Shown in pieces: positions 7,736 through 17,465 of a stretch of 64,000 nucleotides of DNA. The translations under genes and the position numbers were made by a program. The notes below the pieces were generated by a model that did no database searches, was not told the origin of the DNA, and was given only the letters and a program-made list of their open reading frames with translations. The stretch's first letter is position 1. The number at the start of each line of letters is the position of its first letter. The stretch covers positions 62,001 through 126,000 of the forward strand of contig NZ_JBIAOU010000002.1 of NCBI RefSeq assembly GCF_042879035.1, read 5' to 3'. Source of the stretch: Rhodococcus_G sp042879035. GTDB taxonomy: Bacteria > Actinomycetota > Actinomycetes > Mycobacteriales > Mycobacteriaceae.

Positions 7736-8731
7736 TCACGCGAAGGTCAGGACCTGCGACACGGATCGGCGTGGGGTGTCGTTCATGGGAGCGGGGTGGG
7801 TCGGTGTCCCGACCCGGATCAGCAGTTGCGGCACACCGGCGTCCGGGGCGAGTTCTCTGATGACCTCCCGACTGCGGTCGACGTCGGTCAGGTGGGTCAG
7901 CGTGCACGTCGCCAGTCGCGCGATCGTGGCCTCGAGCGTGATCGCGGACAGCGCCTGCCCGCAGCGAATCCAGTCCGCCGGTTCGTCGCCGGGGGTCCCG
8001 AGCATCAGCACGGTCGACGCGTCGGCGCGGTCGGCGCCGGTCTCCACCACCGTGGGCGCCGCCGACGGCCGCGGGGTGAAGGGGTCGGGGAACGCGCGTC
8101 CGACCGAGACCATCGCGCGCTCGTTCGCCGTCGCGAGGGCGGAGTCGGGGATGCCGTCGGTGTCGAAGTCGTGGCCGGCCCACCAGCGCAGCTCCGCCTG
8201 GTAGGAGGCGTCGTAGCGGCGTACCGCCGAACTGAGCTCGGTCGCCTCGACGAGCGCGGGCCGGGCGTCCTCGGGCAGTACCGTCACCGTCACGCCCGCG
8301 CCCGCCGCGGCGCGCAGCCGCTCGGCGGTCAGGGGGTCCGGTAGCGGCGAGAACGCGGTGCGATCGGTGCGCCGTCGCCGGATTGCGGCGAGCAGGTCGA
8401 AGTCGTGCGACCGGGGCTGCGCGTCGCGGGTGAAACGCACCGACGCGACCTGTCGCGATCCGTCCGCCCGGGGGAGAAGGTCGATGTGCGTGCGCCAGCG
8501 CAGCGACGCCATCGCCACCGTCAGGTGGTGCAGTGCGGCGCCGCAACTGATCAGCAGTTGCCGACCGCGCGGGTCGGCGGCGACGAGGAGCCGGGCGGGG
8601 TCGGCGTACAGGTCGAGCCGACCGGCGTCGTACCGCCACTGCCACGGCTGGCTGTTGTGCACGGACGGGGCCCGGCACGCCAGGTCCACAGCGGTGCGTA
8701 CGACATCGGTGTCGGGAATGGTGGCGTCCAT
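7736..8731 (-). CDS. Acg-family putative NAD(P)H nitroreductase
   Basis: The 331-residue protein has the Acg-type N-terminus with the SVHNSQPW segment (about residues 23-30), LYADPARLLVAADPRGRQLLISCGAAL-type flavin region in two pieces, and a second half-domain with RRRTDRT. Acg proteins look like two fused nitroreductase halves with a partly occluded flavin site and in Mtb (Rv2032, Rv3127, Rv3131) belong to the dormancy regulon. A GAGG Shine-Dalgarno precedes the ATG. It lies between lsr2 and clpC, where Mtb has no such gene, so it is an insertion into conserved order. A DosR-like box is upstream. Confidence 0.8.
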   Translation of the reverse strand: MDATIPDTDVVRTAVDLACRAPSVHNSQPWQWRYDAGRLDLYADPARLLVAADPRGRQLLISCGAALHHLTVAMASLRWRTHIDLLPRADGSRQVASVRFTRDAQPRSHDFDLLAAIRRRRTDRTAFSPLPDPLTAERLRAAAGAGVTVTVLPEDARPALVEATELSSAVRRYDASYQAELRWWAGHDFDTDGIPDSALATANERAMVSVGRAFPDPFTPRPSAAPTVVETGADRADASTVLMLGTPGDEPADWIRCGQALSAITLEATIARLATCTLTHLTDVDRSREVIRELAPDAGVPQLLIRVGTPTHPAPMNDTPRRSVSQVLTFA

Positions 8732-8789
8732 GGCGTGGTCCTCACGTTCGTCCTGAGATCAGTGTCGACCTGCCGGTATCGGCTCACTA

Positions 8790-8803
8790 GGGTCGATGGT
8801 CCC
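8790..8803 (-). promoter_or_regulatory. DosR-like box upstream of the nitroreductase
   Basis: On the minus strand the site reads GGGACCATCGACCC, agreeing with the dormancy-box pattern GGGAC-N4-G-N-CCC style at about 10 of 14 positions. It is about 60 bases upstream of the nitroreductase ATG. Acg relatives are DosR targets in Mtb; the match is imperfect. Confidence 0.35.
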
Positions 8804-9126
8804 GAGTTCCGACGCGGGATCGTCGGCACTGTCGGCCGAGTGGAGTGAGGGCCGATCTTCACCGTTCCCCGGCCTTGGGATGCGGTCATCCCCACGGGAT
8901 GCCGGAGTTGCCGCACCACCTCGACGCACGCCTCCCGGATCCCGGTCCCGGCGACGTCGAGCGCCTCCTCGACGAGCCGTCCGACCGAGCCCTCCCGATC
9001 CATCGCTTCGACCAGTCGGTGGGCCCGGCCCTGACGCCTGCTGGTCGTGGTGGCCCGGCAAAACAGCGTCGCCAGGACCGGGTCCGCAGTGCCCCGCGGC
9101 GGCCTTCTGCGGCGGGTGTGGTCCCG

Positions 9127-9144
9127 TGTTCGCTGTTGGCGTAG
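9127..9144 (+). promoter_or_regulatory. ClgR-like operator upstream of clpC
   Basis: TGTTCGCTGTTGGCGTAG fits the actinobacterial ClgR pattern WNNWCGC-YNANR-GCGWWS at all fixed positions except the central A. A wider inverted pair GTTCGC/GCGAAC surrounds it. ClgR activates clpC and clpP genes in related genera. Confidence 0.55.
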
Positions 9145-9251
9145 CGGCGAACGGAAACGAAAGACCTGGGTACCGCGTTGTGACGGGTAGGCGTGCAGAC
9201 TGTCCCCGTCTTCAATGGGATGGAGGCGGCGCAGGTCGCATCACCGGCCAC

Positions 9252-9257
9252 TACAGT
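9252..9257 (+). promoter_or_regulatory. -10 candidate for clpC
   Basis: TACAGT lies 59 bases before the clpC ATG. The -35 region is weak, as expected for an activator-dependent promoter. Confidence 0.35.
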
Positions 9258-9316
9258 GGAGGTGCGGCTCGTAAATCCCGCTGGGGATCTGCCCATAAAG
9301 AACGTGAGGGAGAGCG

Positions 9317-11863
<2,547 letters not shown>

Positions 11864-11879
11864 CACCCGCATCAACCGC

Positions 11880-11911
11880 GACGCCCCGCACGCAGCAGCG
11901 TGCGGGGCGTC
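11880..11911 (+). terminator. clpC terminator
   Basis: A perfect 12-bp stem (GACGCCCCGCAC with GTGCGGGGCGTC) with an 8-base loop begins 17 bases after the clpC stop and is followed by GTCGTTTTC. Confidence 0.85.
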
Positions 11912-11921
11912 GTCGTTTTCG

Positions 11922-11994
11922 GCGCATCGCCCCTGTGCACACCCTTTTTCTCCGCCGCGCACCCGTTGTGTACGCGCATCACCCCTGTGCACAC
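11922..11994 (+). repeat. pair of 21-bp direct repeats upstream of the exporter
   Basis: Two copies at 11922-11942 and 11974-11994 differ at one of 21 positions; the core is CCCCTGTGCACAC. The second copy runs into a spaced inverted repeat CACACG-N6-CGTGTG. They precede the MFS gene by 110-180 bases and could be regulator sites. Confidence 0.6.
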
Positions 11995-12105
11995 GCGAAA
12001 ACGTGTGTGCTGTGAGCAGTCCCCGACCTCGACGCCGGACACGGCATCCGGCGTTTCGCGTCGACTTCCGTGGCGGGACGGGCAGTCGTGGTGTCCACTT
12101 GAACC

Positions 12106-13695
12106 GTGGCCACTCCCGTCGAGTCCCGTCCCAACCGTGCATCCCTGGTGCTGTCGACGCTGATTCTCGTTGCGGCGGTGGCGAACCTGAACCTCGCGGT
12201 CGCGAACGTCGCCCTGCCCGACATCGGGCGGGCGTTCGACGCGAGCCAGACCTCGCTGAACCTGATCGCGGTCGGCTTCTCCGTCGGCCTCGCCGCGTCC
12301 GTGCTGTACCTCGGTGCCGTCGGCGACCGCTACGGCCGCAAGACGATGCTGGTCCTCGGCATGACGCTGTCGGTGCCGGCGTCGCTGCTCGCGGGTTTCG
12401 CGCCGAACGAGTACGTGCTGTTCGCCGCTCGGGTGATCGGTGGCCTGTCGGCCGGCATGGCGTACCCGACCACCCTCGCCCTGATCACCGCGCTGTGGGC
12501 GGGAGCCGGACGGACGAAGGCGATCGCGTTGTGGTCGGCGATCGGCGGCGGACTGTCCGCGCTGGGTCCGCTGGTTGCCGGCGCCCTGCTGGAGTGGTTC
12601 TTCTGGGGCTCGGTGTTCCTGGTGACCATTCCGCTGGCGGTGATCGCACTCGTGATGACGGCGGTGTTCGTGCCGAGTCACGTCAACGAGTCGTCGGCAC
12701 CTGTCGACCACTTCGGTGGCACGGTGTCGGTGATCCTGGTCGGTGCCCTGGTGCTCGGCATCAACTTCCTTCCGGTCGACGGAATGGAGACGATCGCCCT
12801 GTCCGCGCTGGCGGTGGCGCTCGTCGCCGGGATCGCGTTCGTGCTCCGGCAGATGCGGGCCCGCGACCCGCTGTACGACCTGCACGTCGCGGGGCGCCGG
12901 ATCTTCTGGGTCGCCGCGGTCGCGGGCATAGTCGTGTTCGGCACGTTGATGGGCGTGCTGTACATCAGCCAGCAGTACCTGCAGAACGTGCTCGCCTACT
13001 CCACCCTGGCCGCGGGGTCGGCGGCCCTGCCCGCGGCGATCGTCATGGTCCTCGTCGCGCCGCAGTCGGCGAAGCTGGTCGAGGCCCGCGGGGCGCGCTT
13101 CACACTGCTGTGCGGGTACCTCGCCATCCTGGTGGGCCTGGGGGTGGCGCTGACGCTGTGGGACGAGAACGCCGATTACTGGGTGATCGCGCTCGGATTC
13201 ATGTTCCTCGGAGCGGGAGTGGGACTGGCCGGCACACCGGCGTCGCATTCGCTCACCGGATCCGTCCCGGTGTCCCGGGCCGGCATGGCGTCCGGAACAG
13301 CCGATCTGCAGCGAGATCTCGGCGGCGCGATCGTGCAGTCGATCCTCGGGGCGCTGCTCACCGCCGGGTACGCCGCGTCGCTGACGAAGACCATCGAGGC
13401 GACACCGCAGGCGTCACAGGTCAGTGAGCAGACGCAGTCGGAGCTGGAGAAGTCGTTCGCCGGTGCCGTCACCATCGCCGAGCGCTACCCGCAGTACGGG
13501 CAGCAGATCATCGCGGCAGCCCGGTCCGCGTTCCTGGACGGCGACGGACGCGCGTACTCCGCGGCAATCGGGATCGTGCTGATCGGCGCGACGCTGGTGT
13601 TCTTCGCGTTCCCCAGACGAGACGCGGAGCGGGAATTGCTCGCCCGCTACGAGAGGGAGGACCGGACAGCGGAGGGCGCCCTGCCGCAAGGCTGA
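12106..13695 (+). CDS. MFS drug exporter, DHA2-type (14 TM)
   Basis: The 529-residue membrane protein begins with a hydrophobic helix after about 12 residues (LVLSTLILVAAVANLNLAVANVALPDI), has the DHA2 motif C-like region and the MFS motif A GDRYGRKTM at the 2-3 loop. Fourteen hydrophobic segments are expected from its length and profile. Such proteins export drugs or lipophilic cations with proton antiport; the substrate is unknown. The C-terminal tail is charged and cytoplasmic. A GTG start is used without a Shine-Dalgarno. Repeats lie in its upstream region. Confidence 0.88.
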   Translation: MATPVESRPNRASLVLSTLILVAAVANLNLAVANVALPDIGRAFDASQTSLNLIAVGFSVGLAASVLYLGAVGDRYGRKTMLVLGMTLSVPASLLAGFAPNEYVLFAARVIGGLSAGMAYPTTLALITALWAGAGRTKAIALWSAIGGGLSALGPLVAGALLEWFFWGSVFLVTIPLAVIALVMTAVFVPSHVNESSAPVDHFGGTVSVILVGALVLGINFLPVDGMETIALSALAVALVAGIAFVLRQMRARDPLYDLHVAGRRIFWVAAVAGIVVFGTLMGVLYISQQYLQNVLAYSTLAAGSAALPAAIVMVLVAPQSAKLVEARGARFTLLCGYLAILVGLGVALTLWDENADYWVIALGFMFLGAGVGLAGTPASHSLTGSVPVSRAGMASGTADLQRDLGGAIVQSILGALLTAGYAASLTKTIEATPQASQVSEQTQSELEKSFAGAVTIAERYPQYGQQIIAAARSAFLDGDGRAYSAAIGIVLIGATLVFFAFPRRDAERELLARYEREDRTAEGALPQG

Positions 13696-13798
13696 ACCCG
13701 ACCGTCGTGTCGGGGTGACGCGGGGGCGGTGCCGGGGAAGACTGGGGGAGGTTTCCCGTCAGCAGGCCCACGGGCCGGTGTCATCGGAAGGATCGCTC

Positions 13799-14233
13799 AT
13801 GCCCACTCGTACCGCTCGAACCGCATGGAACGGAACTCTCCAGGAGGGATCCGGCCAGACCGAACTGACCAGTTCGGGTCTCGCGACGTTCGACGTGTCG
13901 TTCCCCAAGCGCGCCGCCGACGAGGCGAACGGCGCGACCAGTCCCGAGGAGCTGATCGCGGCGGCGCATTCGGCCTGCTACGCGATGCAGCTGTCCGCGC
14001 TGATCGGCGAGGCCGGTGGGGTTCCGCAGAGCCTCGAGGTCACCGCGGTCGTCGGCCTCGGACCCGACAACCCCGGGTTCAAGCTCACCGGGATCACCCT
14101 GACCGTCCGCGGTGAGGTCGACGGCCTCGACGCCGACGGGTTCGCGAAGGCCGCGCAGGCCGCGAAGGAGTCGTGTCCGGTCAGCAAGGCCCTGACCGGG
14201 GTCGAGATCACGCTGGACGCGGCCTTGATTTGA
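13799..14233 (+). CDS. OsmC-family peroxidase
   Basis: The 144-residue protein has the two redox cysteines of the family, Cys60 in AAHSACYAMQ and Cys126 in ESCPVSKAL, and the expected catalytic glutamate just before the first helix (SPEEL). OsmC/Ohr proteins reduce organic hydroperoxides with thiol donors. The start is the ATG with GGAAGGA upstream, giving the family N-terminus MPTRTARTAWNG. It lies 103 bases after the exporter on the same strand, with no evidence of shared transcription. Confidence 0.9.
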   Translation: MPTRTARTAWNGTLQEGSGQTELTSSGLATFDVSFPKRAADEANGATSPEELIAAAHSACYAMQLSALIGEAGGVPQSLEVTAVVGLGPDNPGFKLTGITLTVRGEVDGLDADGFAKAAQAAKESCPVSKALTGVEITLDAALI

Positions 14234-14417
14234 TCGGCGTAGAAAAGATTGGTCCTCGCCAATTGTCGGTTGCTCATTTATCATGGATATCGCCGCGCCG
14301 ACGCGTGAAGACGCCCTGAGGCGCGGAATTCCCCCTGAAGAATGGCACCTCGCGAAGGGCTTCGGTATTTCCGTCGCCGAGGAATCGCGACGCCGCACCA
14401 CGTGAGGATCTATTTCT

Positions 14418-14600
14418 GTGGCCACTCCTGCCGTCACCCCCGCACGCCACCTCGCCGCCAAAATTGCCCTGGTCGGCGCTATGATTGCCCTGCCTCTCGG
14501 TCTGGCTGCCGCGCCGGCGTTCGCCATCGGAACCCATGCCGGCAGCTGCAACTTCGACGGAAATGTGAAGTGGGTGAAGGATTGTCCTAACGCGAAGTAA
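14418..14600 (+). CDS. small secreted peptide, 60 aa
   Basis: The product has a textbook signal peptide: charged N-terminus (ARHLAAK), hydrophobic core (IALVGAMIALPLGL) and AFA cleavage site after about residue 36. The predicted mature peptide is only 24 residues (IGTHAG...CPNAK) with two cysteines that could form a disulfide. GTGAGG lies upstream of the GTG start and a strong terminator follows. The surrounding DNA is less GC-rich than neighbours. I do not recognise the family; conserved tiny secreted proteins exist in rhodococci and a role at the cell surface is only a guess. Confidence 0.6.
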   Translation: MATPAVTPARHLAAKIALVGAMIALPLGLAAAPAFAIGTHAGSCNFDGNVKWVKDCPNAK

Positions 14601-14635
14601 GTCGCGCGCGTAGAACAATTCGGGCACTGTACAAA

Positions 14636-14668
14636 TCGACCCCGGAGGCGTCATGCGTCCGGGGTCGA
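14636..14668 (+). terminator. terminator after the small secreted peptide
   Basis: TCGACCCCGGA and TCCGGGGTCGA form a perfect 11-bp stem around an 11-base loop, 35 bases after the stop codon. Confidence 0.8.
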
Positions 14669-14754
14669 GAACTGTTTTCCGGAAGTGTCGAACGGGGACG
14701 CCGCGCTCGGTGAGTTTCCCGAACCGGTGTCGCCGAACCACGGCCGGCGGGCGC

Positions 14755-14962
14755 CGGTTCACCGAGCGGATCAACGACTCCGGTGCGATGACACCCTGCG
14801 CGCCGCCTGCCGTGGTACGAGCACGGAAAGGCCCGGCACGCGGGCACGACGTTCGAGTTCGACGACGTGATCGACCCGGCACAGCCGCGGGCGTGGATCC
14901 GGCACCCGGGTGGCGGCGCGCGGAACAAATCCGGCGGTGGTGGACGTTTCAACCAGTTGTGA
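14755..14962 (+). pseudogene. decayed C-terminus of an acyl-CoA carboxylase carboxyltransferase
   Basis: Fragments of the family C-terminus appear in three frames: FTERINDSG (from about 14757), then DDTLRAAC (near 14788), then LPWYEHGKARHAG and TTFEFDDVIDPAQPRAWIRH (14810-14905) running to a TGA at 14960. The DDVIDP segment followed by Arg is the hallmark end of carboxyltransferase beta subunits. There is no start and at least two frameshifts, so only a remnant remains. The rest of the gene is gone, implying an old deletion beside the DsbA-like gene. The family assignment rests on motif recall. Confidence 0.5.
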
Positions 14963-15687
14963 GCATCGAATCTCCCGACCAGTCCGCCGTCGTGCTCGAG
15001 GTGTGGTCCGACATCGCCTGCCCGTGGTGTTACATCGGCAAGCACCGCTTCGAAACCGCCCTCGCCCGATTCCCGCACCGCGACCGGGTGCAGGTCGTGT
15101 GGCGGTCGTACCAGCTGTCCCCGGACACTCCGGTCGGGCTGCGTCGCGCCGAGGTCGACGCACTGGTGGAGATGAAGGGGATGCCTGCCGACCAGGTGAA
15201 GCAGATGTTCGCGCACGTCGCGAACACCGCCGCCGTGGACGGGCTCACGATGGACTTCGACACCGTCGTAGCGGCCAACACGTTCGACGCGCATCGGCTG
15301 ATCCACGTCGCGGGTGACCGCGGCGAGGACGTGATGGCCGCGCTGTTCCGTGCCCACTTCGCGCAGGGCAGGGTCATCGACGACCGTGAGGAACTGGTCG
15401 CGATCGCCGTCGAGGTCGGGCTGGACGCGGACGCTGTCCGGACCGCTCTCGACTCCGGCGCCGAGGCCGAGCGGGTCCGCGACGACCTGGCGCAGGCCCG
15501 TGCCCTCGGGATCTCCGGGGTGCCGTTCTTCGTCGCCAACCGCGCGATCGGCGTCTCCGGTGCGCAGCCCGTCGAGGTCTTCACCCAGCTGCTGGAGAAG
15601 GCCTACGCCGACGCGAGCCCGATCGTCACCCTCGCCGGCTCCGCCGACGCGGACGGAGCGTGCGTCGACGGATCCTGCGCGGTCTGA
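14959..15687 (+). CDS. DsbA-family oxidoreductase, FrnE-like
   Basis: The 242-residue cytoplasmic protein has a thioredoxin-fold start (VVLEVWSDIACPWCYIGKHRF) with active-site Cys21-Pro-Trp-Cys24, an inserted helical domain, and GISGVPFFV containing the cis-proline. It lacks a signal peptide, which separates it from secreted DsbA. FrnE-like members are dithiol oxidoreductases or 2-hydroxychromene-carboxylate-isomerase relatives. The C-terminus adds a Cys pair (GACVDGSCAV). The GTG start is chosen because it gives the family N-terminus. Confidence 0.88.
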   Translation: MSIESPDQSAVVLEVWSDIACPWCYIGKHRFETALARFPHRDRVQVVWRSYQLSPDTPVGLRRAEVDALVEMKGMPADQVKQMFAHVANTAAVDGLTMDFDTVVAANTFDAHRLIHVAGDRGEDVMAALFRAHFAQGRVIDDREELVAIAVEVGLDADAVRTALDSGAEAERVRDDLAQARALGISGVPFFVANRAIGVSGAQPVEVFTQLLEKAYADASPIVTLAGSADADGACVDGSCAV

Positions 15688-15738
15688 CAGGCACAGCCGC
15701 CACCCGCCTTCACCCACCCACCACCGGCCCACCCACCA

Positions 15739-15793
15739 CCGGCTGAAGGCCACCTTCGTGCGGACAGTCCGAACGAAGGCCACCTTCAGCCGG
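15739..15793. repeat. palindromic repeat element, copy 1
   Basis: Two 21-base arms (left at 15739-15759, right at 15773-15793) are inverted repeats with three mismatches at the centre of each arm; each arm holds a GAAGGCCACCTTC near-palindrome. It sits at the meeting point of the convergent DsbA-like and cbtA genes and probably acts as a two-way terminator. A G-rich run (GGGTGGGGCGGG type) follows at 15792-15830. A second copy is at 56474-56528. Confidence 0.75.
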
Positions 15794-15830
15794 GTGGGGC
15801 GGGACGGGGTGGGGCGGGACGGGACGGGGA
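15792..15830 (+). other. G-rich tract with quadruplex potential
   Basis: Eight runs of three or four G are separated by one or two bases (GGG, GGGG, GGG, GGGG, GGGG, GGG, GGG, GGGG). It flanks palindromic element copy 1; C-rich DNA lies on the other side of the element. Confidence 0.6.
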
Positions 15831-15836
15831 AGTCGG

Positions 15837-16604
15837 TCAGTGCGCGGCGGCGAGTACGGGCCGGGAGCGCGTGGCCCGCTCGGTGAGAAACGCGAACCCG
15901 ACCCCGAGAGCGAGCCACAGCGTCGCCTGGATCGCGAGCGACGAGATCCGGAACTCCCACAGCAGGGTGGCGGGGAAGTCGTCCCCGACCTCGTTGACGC
16001 CGGGCAGCAGGATGTAGCCGACCGCCACGATCACCAGGAACGCCGGCACCGGTGCCCCGACCCGGACGGACAGGTAGCCGGACGCCGCGGCGAGCCGCGC
16101 GATGTGGACCGCGGCCGCGACCGCGACCAGTCCCAGGACCACCGACGCCAGCCACAACCAGGTGCGCTCGGCGATGGTGTCCGGGTCCCCGACCGCGGGT
16201 GGATTCGCCGGGTACTTGAAGAACGGCACAGCCTCGATCGCGAGCCATCCGAGACCGGCCAGCGTCATCGCCAGCACCGGACCGGACAGCGCTGTCAGCC
16301 TCCGCGCGAAGTGTGCGACGGCCGCGAAGATCGCTCCGAGCGCCAGCCCCGCGAGGGTGGTCGCGAGGAACAGTCCGACCCGCTGTCCGTCCCGGCTGAC
16401 CAGGGTGTCGTCGCCGTGAGTGTGTGCGGTGGTGGTCTCGTGTGAATGCTCCGCCGGAGCGGAGGCGGCTTCCTCGATCGCGATGGCGGCGTCGATGTGT
16501 GGTTCGCCGATCACGAAGGCGACGGCACCGGCGAGCAGGCCGGCGACGAGTCCGGCCAGCAGCCCACGAACGAGGAGTTTCGAGAATGCGTCGGTCAGTG
16601 GCAC
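15837..16604 (-). CDS. cbtA: cobalt transporter subunit CbtA
   Basis: CbtA is the multi-span membrane part of the proposed CbtAB cobalt uptake system. The 255-residue protein has an N-terminal helix (LLAGLVAGLLAGAVAFVIG), a His-rich external loop (HSHETTTAHTHGDD) likely to bind metal, and about five further hydrophobic segments. The GTG start lies inside the end of cbtB, so the two overlap by 10 bases. The cobalamin riboswitch upstream of cbtB makes the cobalt substrate likely. Confidence 0.88.
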   Translation of the reverse strand: MPLTDAFSKLLVRGLLAGLVAGLLAGAVAFVIGEPHIDAAIAIEEAASAPAEHSHETTTAHTHGDDTLVSRDGQRVGLFLATTLAGLALGAIFAAVAHFARRLTALSGPVLAMTLAGLGWLAIEAVPFFKYPANPPAVGDPDTIAERTWLWLASVVLGLVAVAAAVHIARLAAASGYLSVRVGAPVPAFLVIVAVGYILLPGVNEVGDDFPATLLWEFRISSLAIQATLWLALGVGFAFLTERATRSRPVLAAAH

Positions 16605-16789
16605 GGAAGCCCCAGCAGGTGCCGACCGTCATGCATGAGCTCGTGCATGTACATGCCGGTCCGCGAGACCGCGCCCTGGTCGAAACCGACCAGGTACAGG
16701 GTCAGCATCGCGAGCAGGACGACGCCCGCGATGATCAACGCGACACCGACCGATGCGGTCGACCTGTCGGGGGTGTGAACGACAGCCAT
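16595..16789 (-). CDS. cbtB: cobalt transporter subunit CbtB
   Basis: CbtB is the small partner of CbtA: 64 residues, one membrane span (VGVALIIAGVVLLAMLTLYLVG) and a C-terminal His-rich motif MHELMHDGRHLLGLPCH thought to bind cobalt. The ATG is preceded by a strong AGGAGG. It follows a cobalamin riboswitch and overlaps cbtA, so expression should fall when B12 is plentiful. Confidence 0.9.
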   Translation of the reverse strand: MAVVHTPDRSTASVGVALIIAGVVLLAMLTLYLVGFDQGAVSRTGMYMHELMHDGRHLLGLPCH

Positions 16790-16819
16790 TGGTTCCTCCT
16801 GGGATAACGCGTCCCGCAA

Positions 16820-16950
16820 AAGCCCTGTGCGACGACGACGGGGTCTGGCTGTCGAGTGGACACTCGAACACAGTGGCGCGACCGCTCCGGAATTGCACCG
16901 GATTCCCGTCGACATCGCGATTACCAGCGCACTGTCGCACCGAGGTGCCT
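16820..16950 (-). promoter_or_regulatory. cobalamin riboswitch controlling cbtBA
   Basis: On the minus strand the leader contains GGGAATCCGGTG (16896-16907), a matching CCGG pairing partner just after it, GCCACTGT (about 16870-16877) and a B12-box-like CAGCCAGACCCCG (about 16840-16852). This order is the conserved core of the AdoCbl riboswitch. The aptamer ends about 40 bases before the AGGAGG of cbtB, so it may mask the ribosome site. Boundaries are approximate. Confidence 0.88.
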
Positions 16951-16969
16951 GCGCTGTCAATCGGCACGG

Positions 16970-17332
16970 TCAGGACGGCACCTTGTCGAGGAACCCCAGG
17001 ACGTGCACCAGCCGTCCGGACTCGTCGCGCTCGATGACGTCGAAGCCCGCGACGAGGTCCTCGGCGCCGGCCGGTCCGAGTTGCCAACCGAAGCGCGCCT
17101 GTTCGTGGTGGCCGTCCACGGGGCCGCGGAGCCGGAACCGCATACCGGGGAACCGGCCCTGCACGGCTCCGATCGTGGCGTCGATGTCCGCGTGACCCTG
17201 CGCCGCGACCGTCGGGTCGACGTACCGCCCGTCGGGGGTCCACAGGTCTTCGATCGCGACCCGCCGGGCATCGGGGTCGGTCTCGTTCCACACCGCGATG
17301 TACTTGGCTGCGAGGGCGTCGAATTCGGTCAT
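16970..17332 (-). CDS. SnoaL-like / NTF2-fold protein
   Basis: The 120-residue protein has the cone-shaped NTF2-fold pattern with the WTPDGRYVDP segment near residues 31-40 and a closing strand region (VDGHHEQARFGWQLGP). SnoaL-like proteins include small isomerases, cyclases and hydrolases, and many of unknown function. The start is the ATG with GGAGA upstream; an upstream GTG would add 18 residues. It diverges from an XRE regulator across a palindrome and is its likely target. Confidence 0.8.
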   Translation of the reverse strand: MTEFDALAAKYIAVWNETDPDARRVAIEDLWTPDGRYVDPTVAAQGHADIDATIGAVQGRFPGMRFRLRGPVDGHHEQARFGWQLGPAGAEDLVAGFDVIERDESGRLVHVLGFLDKVPS

Positions 17333-17413
17333 GTCGTCTCTCCGATCGGTGGGGGCCGGCCCGGGCGGCCGGTCGACGTCCACCACTGTGGCGGCCGCCG
17401 CGCGCCCGAGTCG

Positions 17414-17430
17414 ATTACCTCGGAGGTAAT
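17414..17430. promoter_or_regulatory. operator between the SnoaL-like gene and the XRE regulator
   Basis: ATTACCTC-G-GAGGTAAT is a perfect 8-bp inverted repeat. It lies about 35 bases upstream of the leaderless XRE start and about 80 bases upstream of the divergent gene, so a bound regulator would cover the -35 region of its own promoter. Confidence 0.7.
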
Positions 17431-17453
17431 GGATCGGCTCCCGCGGACACGCC

Positions 17454-17459
17454 TAGGCT
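17454..17459 (+). promoter_or_regulatory. -10 of the leaderless XRE regulator
   Basis: TAGGCT stands 6 bases before the ATG and there is no Shine-Dalgarno. Confidence 0.5.
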
Positions 17460-17465
17460 CGGGAC

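Larger units (their letters stand above)
8732..9316. other. 585-bp intergenic region between the nitroreductase and clpC
   Basis: No convincing gene is seen here. It contains a DosR-like box facing the nitroreductase, a ClgR-like operator and a -10 candidate facing clpC. An open minus-strand frame crosses about 8830-9180 with a helical, non-repetitive part (HRLVEAMDREGSVGRLVEEAL) that could be a decayed gene end, but it has no good start or homologue that I recognise. Confidence 0.6.

Noticed and set aside
6777..8678. 633-codon minus-strand frame across lysS, lsr2 and the nitroreductase
   Set aside because: It overlaps three real genes in a wrong frame.
8551..9003. Minus-strand frame upstream of the nitroreductase as a separate gene
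   Set aside because: It runs into the nitroreductase in a wrong frame and has no recognisable family; kept only as a comment in the intergenic entry.
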